In this document: piece after piece, positions 15,272-18,498 of the stretch
Layout of the letters: every line of letters begins with the position of its first letter
Numbering within the stretch: the first letter of the stretch is position 1
NCBI GenBank assembly: GCA_017694735.1
Contig: JADIMN010000024.1
Coordinates: forward strand, 1 to 18,498
DNA length: 18,498 nt
From: Candidatus Alectryobacillus merdavium
Lineage (GTDB): Bacteria > Bacillota_I > Bacilli_A > RFN20 > CAG-826
Direction: 5' to 3'
The notes under the pieces: generated by a model
Seen by the model: only the letters and a program-made list of their open reading frames with translations
Database searches by the model: none
What the model was told of the DNA's origin: nothing
Translations under genes and position numbers: made by a program

Positions 15272-15290
15272 TTTTAAGTAATATGAATAA

Positions 15291-15318
15291 AAATTCCTGC
15301 ATTTTGCAGGAATTTTTT
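15291..15318. terminator. Bidirectional terminator between tldE and degV
   Basis: AAATTCCTGCA (15291-15301) pairs perfectly with TGCAGGAATTT (15305-15315) around TTT. A T-run follows at 15313-15318, and the minus side has its own T-rich tail. The degV stop codon overlaps the plus-strand T-run. Confidence 0.92.
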
Positions 15319-16183
15319 ATTTATTCTTTATATAAAGTATTCCAATCGTTCTAGGCCCACAATGGCAAGAAACTGTTGCCTTAGCTCTTGTTACAAATAA
15401 ATGACCCTCTGGAATGTAATCTTTTATTCGATCATAAATATATTGATAGTCTTTGCAATCTTTAGGACCGCTATGAGTAATAAATACGTAGTCCATATCA
15501 ATATATTTTAAATCTTTTTTAAATTCTTCGATTTGTAAATCCATTGCTTTTTCATATTTTCCACGAGGCTTTTCAGCAACTTTTAACTTATTATCTTCTA
15601 CTTTGATTAAAGGATGAATGTGTAAAACTTTTCCAAAAAGATAAGATAAAGCCCCACATCTTCCTCCTTTATATAGATAATCTAAAATATCTATACAAAA
15701 TTTAACACTTAATTTATCAACATAAGAATCAACTATTTCTTTTACTTTAAATAAATCATTTCCTTCATTAATAGCTTTTCTTGCTTTTAATAGTAATAGT
15801 CCAATTCCGGTACTTAATGTTTTACTATCTGTTAAAGCAATTAATTTATTTTCAGGATCTAATTCTTCTTTTGCAATAATCGCATTTTGAAAAGTTGAAG
15901 ATATTCCACTACCAGTTCCGGTATAAAAGACTTGGTTTCCTTTATCTAACTCATCTTTAAAATATTGAATAAAATTACTTGGAGTAATCGCAGCAGTATG
16001 AGGTAGAGTTTTACTTTTTTCTACTCTTTCATAAATCTCATCGGCTGTAATATCTACTCCATCTAAATATATTTTGTCATCACCTGGAAAAATAACATTT
16101 AAAGGTATTATTTTACAATCCACAACCTTTAATAATTCTTCCGTTAAATCATTTAGTGAATCTGTAATAATTGTAATTCCCAT
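15317..16183 (-). CDS. DegV family fatty-acid-binding protein (FakB type)
   Basis: DegV proteins bind a fatty acid and present it to FakA kinase for phosphorylation, feeding exogenous fatty acids into phospholipid synthesis. The 288-residue protein starts GITIITDSLNDLTEELL. The fatty-acid head-group pocket blocks are TAAITPSNF (63-71), GTGSGISSTFQNA (89-101) and the C-terminal SCHCGPRTIGILYI (272-285), a variant of the usual H-x-GPGT-x-G. DYLYKGGRCG (168-177) is the KGGR signature. The start at 16183 has GAGGT a few bases upstream. No fakA is in the window. Ligand preference (saturated or unsaturated) cannot be judged here. It is convergent with tldE and divergent from mscL, and appears monocistronic. 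Confidence 0.92.
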   Translation of the reverse strand: MGITIITDSLNDLTEELLKVVDCKIIPLNVIFPGDDKIYLDGVDITADEIYERVEKSKTLPHTAAITPSNFIQYFKDELDKGNQVFYTGTGSGISSTFQNAIIAKEELDPENKLIALTDSKTLSTGIGLLLLKARKAINEGNDLFKVKEIVDSYVDKLSVKFCIDILDYLYKGGRCGALSYLFGKVLHIHPLIKVEDNKLKVAEKPRGKYEKAMDLQIEEFKKDLKYIDMDYVFITHSGPKDCKDYQYIYDRIKDYIPEGHLFVTRAKATVSCHCGPRTIGILYIKNK

Positions 16184-16254
16184 AAATTTACCTCACTAAT
16201 TATTATAACCCAAATTGATTTATTATTTTTAATTTTTTTATTAACAAAAAGTAA

Positions 16255-16278
16255 TATAATTTTTTATGAAACAAGGAG
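16255..16278 (+). promoter_or_regulatory. -10 box and ribosome-binding site of mscL
   Basis: TATAAT at 16255-16260 puts the transcript start near 16267, and AAGGAG at 16273-16278 precedes the ATG at 16285. The -35 region is only a T-rich tract. The predicted leader is very short. Confidence 0.4.
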
Positions 16279-16284
16279 AAATAT

Positions 16285-17013
16285 ATGGCTAAAGAAAAAA
16301 AGAACAAATTAAAATCATGGTGGAGCGAATTTAAGGCTTTCATTTCAAGAGGTAGCGTCCTAGACATGGCTGTTGGTGTTGTCATAGGCGGAGCTTTCTC
16401 TGCAATCGTTACAAGCGTTACAAATATTTTATTAAGTGTTTGTACTTGGGCTGTTCCAGGTGGATTAAATGGATTAATAACTGTTTTACCTGCACTAAGC
16501 GATTCTCAAAAGGGACTTGCTGGTATCGGACAAACTTTTGCATCAGCTGATCTTACTTCAATTGCAGAAAGTTATGTTACTGCTCAATTCCCAGGAGAGG
16601 AAATTACTCCAGCTATTATTCAAAATGGTATTAGTGATATCACATCTAAATATACATTATATGGAAACGTATATGTTTATAATCAATGTGCAACAATTAA
16701 CTGGGGTTCTTTTATAAACGCAGTTATCTCATTCTTAATAATCGCATTAACTTTATTTGTAATAATTAAAGTTTTTAAATATGTAAAACAAAAAAGATTA
16801 GAATTTGAAAACAATTTAAGAGAACAATATTATTTAAAACACCCAGAAGAAAGACCTGCACCAGTTGAACCTGGAAAGCCAGAACCAAAAGAAATCGATG
16901 TGTTAAATGAAATTAAAAACGAACTTAAGCAACTTAACACCAACCTTAAAGAAAAAGAACAATTAGAAAAACAAAAAACAATAAATTCTATTAGAAGAAA
17001 TAGATATTATTAA
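16285..17013 (+). CDS. mscL: Large-conductance mechanosensitive channel with enlarged extracellular loop
   Basis: MscL forms a homopentameric pore that opens under membrane tension and releases solutes on hypo-osmotic shock. The N-terminal amphipathic helix (WWSEFKAFISRG, 12-23) and the pore helix VLDMAVGVVIGGAFSAIVTSVTN (25-47) match the family closely. The second membrane helix is INAVISFLIIALTLFVIIKVF (144-164). Between them lie about 90 residues (50-140), compared with roughly 30 in E. coli MscL, including GQTFASADLTSIAESYV and FPGEEITPAIIQNGISDI. The cytoplasmic tail holds a proline-rich linker (190-200) and a C-terminal helical bundle segment EIDVLNEIKNELKQL, then a lysine-rich end. Total length is 242, against 130-150 typical. 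Longer-loop MscL proteins occur in some Bacillota, so I read this as a real variant and not a fusion error. It is monocistronic. Confidence 0.92.
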   Translation: MAKEKKNKLKSWWSEFKAFISRGSVLDMAVGVVIGGAFSAIVTSVTNILLSVCTWAVPGGLNGLITVLPALSDSQKGLAGIGQTFASADLTSIAESYVTAQFPGEEITPAIIQNGISDITSKYTLYGNVYVYNQCATINWGSFINAVISFLIIALTLFVIIKVFKYVKQKRLEFENNLREQYYLKHPEERPAPVEPGKPEPKEIDVLNEIKNELKQLNTNLKEKEQLEKQKTINSIRRNRYY

Positions 17014-17029
17014 TTAAGAAAGAAATAAT

Positions 17030-17057
17030 AAAGCGCCCTTATTTATAGGGCGCTTTT
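17030..17057. terminator. Bidirectional terminator between mscL and the M50-like gene
   Basis: AAAGCGCCCT (17030-17039) pairs perfectly with AGGGCGCTTT (17047-17056) around TATTTAT, with T-rich tails on both strands. It is the most GC-rich short sequence in this part of the window. It lies just after the stop of the minus-strand gene at 17059. Confidence 0.93.
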
Positions 17058-17058
17058 C

Positions 17059-18387
17059 TCATTCATCGTCTTCGTCTTCGTCGTCTTCTAAGTTAGTTTT
17101 GGTTTTTTCTTTTATAACCTTTTTAGTAACTTCTTTTGTAACTTTATTTTGATTTTTTACACTTTCAGAAGTTGTTTGAGTTTTACTAACTTCTTTTTCT
17201 TTTTCAACTTGTTTGTTGTTTATTACTAATTCCCATTTTGGATGTTTTTCTTTAACAAGTTTTAAAGCGTTTTGGTATAAAACTTTTTCAATATCCTTAC
17301 GTCCACTTTCAACTTTTCTATAAGCACTATTTGCTCTTGAAGTAGCATATTGAACTTCAGTTTCACTTAATTCAAGTATTCCACTTATTAATATATAAGC
17401 TCTAATAGTTTCAATATAAGAAGCGTTTGAAACATCTCTTTTTTCTTCTGATGTAATTTCACTATAATAAATCTTTTTAGCTAATTCAACATTTGCTAAA
17501 TTATTTGGATCAATTAATAAAATATAAATCATTTGTCCAATTAACTTTGCTTTATTTGATGCGTTTAAACTTTCTCTTAATTTATACATTTTATCAAGAA
17601 TTTTATAAGCACCAGCATAATCATTTTTTGCTAATAATTTATAAACTTCAACTAAATTAATTTCAAATGTATAATCTGTAACTTCATCAAAAACAATTGT
17701 TTCACCTGGATCAATACCTAAAATGTTACAAGATCTAATTCTAAGAGATTCATTAAAAGCTGGAATATTAGATTTTTTAGAACAAATTTTCATTTGATAT
17801 CCATCTGTAATGGAATCAAGTTTTGTTGGAATAATGTTGTAAAATAACATAATTCCGAAAACTAATACCAAATATAAACTTAAAGGAGCAAAAACAAGAG
17901 TGTCTTTAATACTTAATGCATAACCTAAAAAAGATAATGCAGTAAATAAAGCTAACAATAAATTTGGTAAATAAATCATTGCTCCAGGTTTAGAAATATA
18001 CTTGCCATCCTTTCCAGTAACTGGCATTACAATTGTCTCACCTGTTAAACCATCAAAACTTTTAAATCTAAATTTAAATGTGTCTTTTCCTTGTGCATTT
18101 TTTGTTTTATAAAAATTAAAATAAAGGATATTTACACTAATTATTTTATATTTTCCAATTTTAGCACCTAAAACATGGCCAACTTCAACTAAGATACCAC
18201 CAAAAATAATTGATATTACTATTGTAATAATAGAATAAACAACCGGTGAATAACTAAATGCTGGCAATCCGTTTAAATAAGCGTCTTCTTCGCTAAGAAG
18301 TGGATTAATTGCAAATACAACAGTTAAAATTGCGGCTACTAAAATTAGTGCGTACACAATATAACTAATTACATCTTCTTTTTTCAT
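17059..18387 (-). CDS. M50-like membrane protein lacking the first zinc histidine
   Basis: This 442-residue protein has membrane segments at about 8-28, 48-75, 137-158 and 162-187. The second contains IIFGGILVEVGHVLGAKIGKY, the place where M50/site-2 proteases have HExxH. Here it reads V67-E68-V-G-H71, and the codon is GTT, well away from a histidine codon. The later NIIPTKLDSITDG (184-196) matches the second M50 motif (N-x-x-P...DG), so Asp195 is kept. The protein is therefore probably an inactive or altered relative of intramembrane metalloproteases. The cytosolic part (about 200-390) is helical and repeat-like (LAKNDYAGAYKILDKMYKL), and the tail ends in a highly charged stretch with EDDEDEDDE. 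It may act as an adaptor or regulator of membrane proteolysis, which is inference. GGAGG at about 18394-18398 fixes the start. Confidence 0.7.
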   Translation of the reverse strand: MKKEDVISYIVYALILVAAILTVVFAINPLLSEEDAYLNGLPAFSYSPVVYSIITIVISIIFGGILVEVGHVLGAKIGKYKIISVNILYFNFYKTKNAQGKDTFKFRFKSFDGLTGETIVMPVTGKDGKYISKPGAMIYLPNLLLALFTALSFLGYALSIKDTLVFAPLSLYLVLVFGIMLFYNIIPTKLDSITDGYQMKICSKKSNIPAFNESLRIRSCNILGIDPGETIVFDEVTDYTFEINLVEVYKLLAKNDYAGAYKILDKMYKLRESLNASNKAKLIGQMIYILLIDPNNLANVELAKKIYYSEITSEEKRDVSNASYIETIRAYILISGILELSETEVQYATSRANSAYRKVESGRKDIEKVLYQNALKLVKEKHPKWELVINNKQVEKEKEVSKTQTTSESVKNQNKVTKEVTKKVIKEKTKTNLEDDEDEDDE

Positions 18388-18498
18388 AGTTTACCTCCTG
18401 ATGTAAATTGAGATTTTCTTTGATCAACCTCACGTGTATCAAATAAAATTTTACATAGGCTTTTATTATTATATATTATTTAAAGTATTATATAAATG

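Noticed and set aside
16266..16292. Eight-codon upstream reading frame (MKQGEIYG) overlapping the mscL start
   Set aside because: The predicted transcript start is at or just after its ATG and it has no ribosome-binding site, so it is probably chance.
1..18498. tRNA, rRNA genes or CRISPR arrays
   Set aside because: I saw no cloverleaf with a CCA-type end, no rRNA-like GC-rich block and no regularly spaced repeats.

Overview
The window is very AT-rich, densely packed chromosomal DNA from a low-GC Bacillota. It uses TGA as a stop (tldD ends in TGA) and TGG for tryptophan, so it is not a Mycoplasma-type recoded genome. The small, AT-biased gene set (short MetG, zinc-type L31, TldD/TldE, DegV, MscL, PyrG) fits an uncultured or gut-type Bacilli lineage near the Erysipelotrichia/RF39/Acholeplasma branches. 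That placement is inference; no rRNA is present to settle it.

Layout. 1-1492 (-): pyrG, CTP synthase, cut by the window edge before its C-terminus. 1493-1890: a non-coding gap with a 63-bp near-perfect inverted repeat whose ends resemble IS3-family termini, sitting in the loop of a terminator-like stem. 1891-2349 (-): a small putative lipoprotein. 2440-7783 is an accessory block. It holds a PD-(D/E)XK nuclease-like protein (-), a lone 100-residue protein that may be a serine-recombinase C-terminal remnant (+), a tightly coupled three-gene operon (-), and a second PD-(D/E)XK-like protein (-). The operon encodes a small conserved-looking protein followed by two HTH-XRE proteins that share an unrecognised C-terminal region. 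7784-7980 is a gap with two short dyads. From 7981 the content is housekeeping: rlmD and metG (-), rpmE (-) with a clear promoter and a leader hairpin, guaD-like deaminase (+), an unknown 197-residue protein (-), tldD-tldE (+), degV (-), mscL (+) and an M50-like membrane protein (-) that has lost the first zinc histidine.

How the genes work together. metG and rlmD form a translation-related transcription unit just after rpmE, from which they are separated by a terminator. tldD and tldE overlap by 4 bp and encode the two subunits of one metalloprotease. Most convergent pairs share perfect bidirectional terminators (3907-3929, 15291-15315, 17030-17056). The exception is guaD and its neighbour, whose stop codons overlap with no hairpin between them.

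The region most likely to hold something undescribed is 2440-7783. The tandem HTH-XRE paralogues with their small partner, flanked by two nuclease-like proteins, could be a defence or element-maintenance module. Every function there beyond DNA binding or a nuclease-like fold is inference. Secondary points of interest are the VExxH pseudo-protease, an MscL with an approximately 90-residue extracellular loop, and the rpmE leader hairpin.
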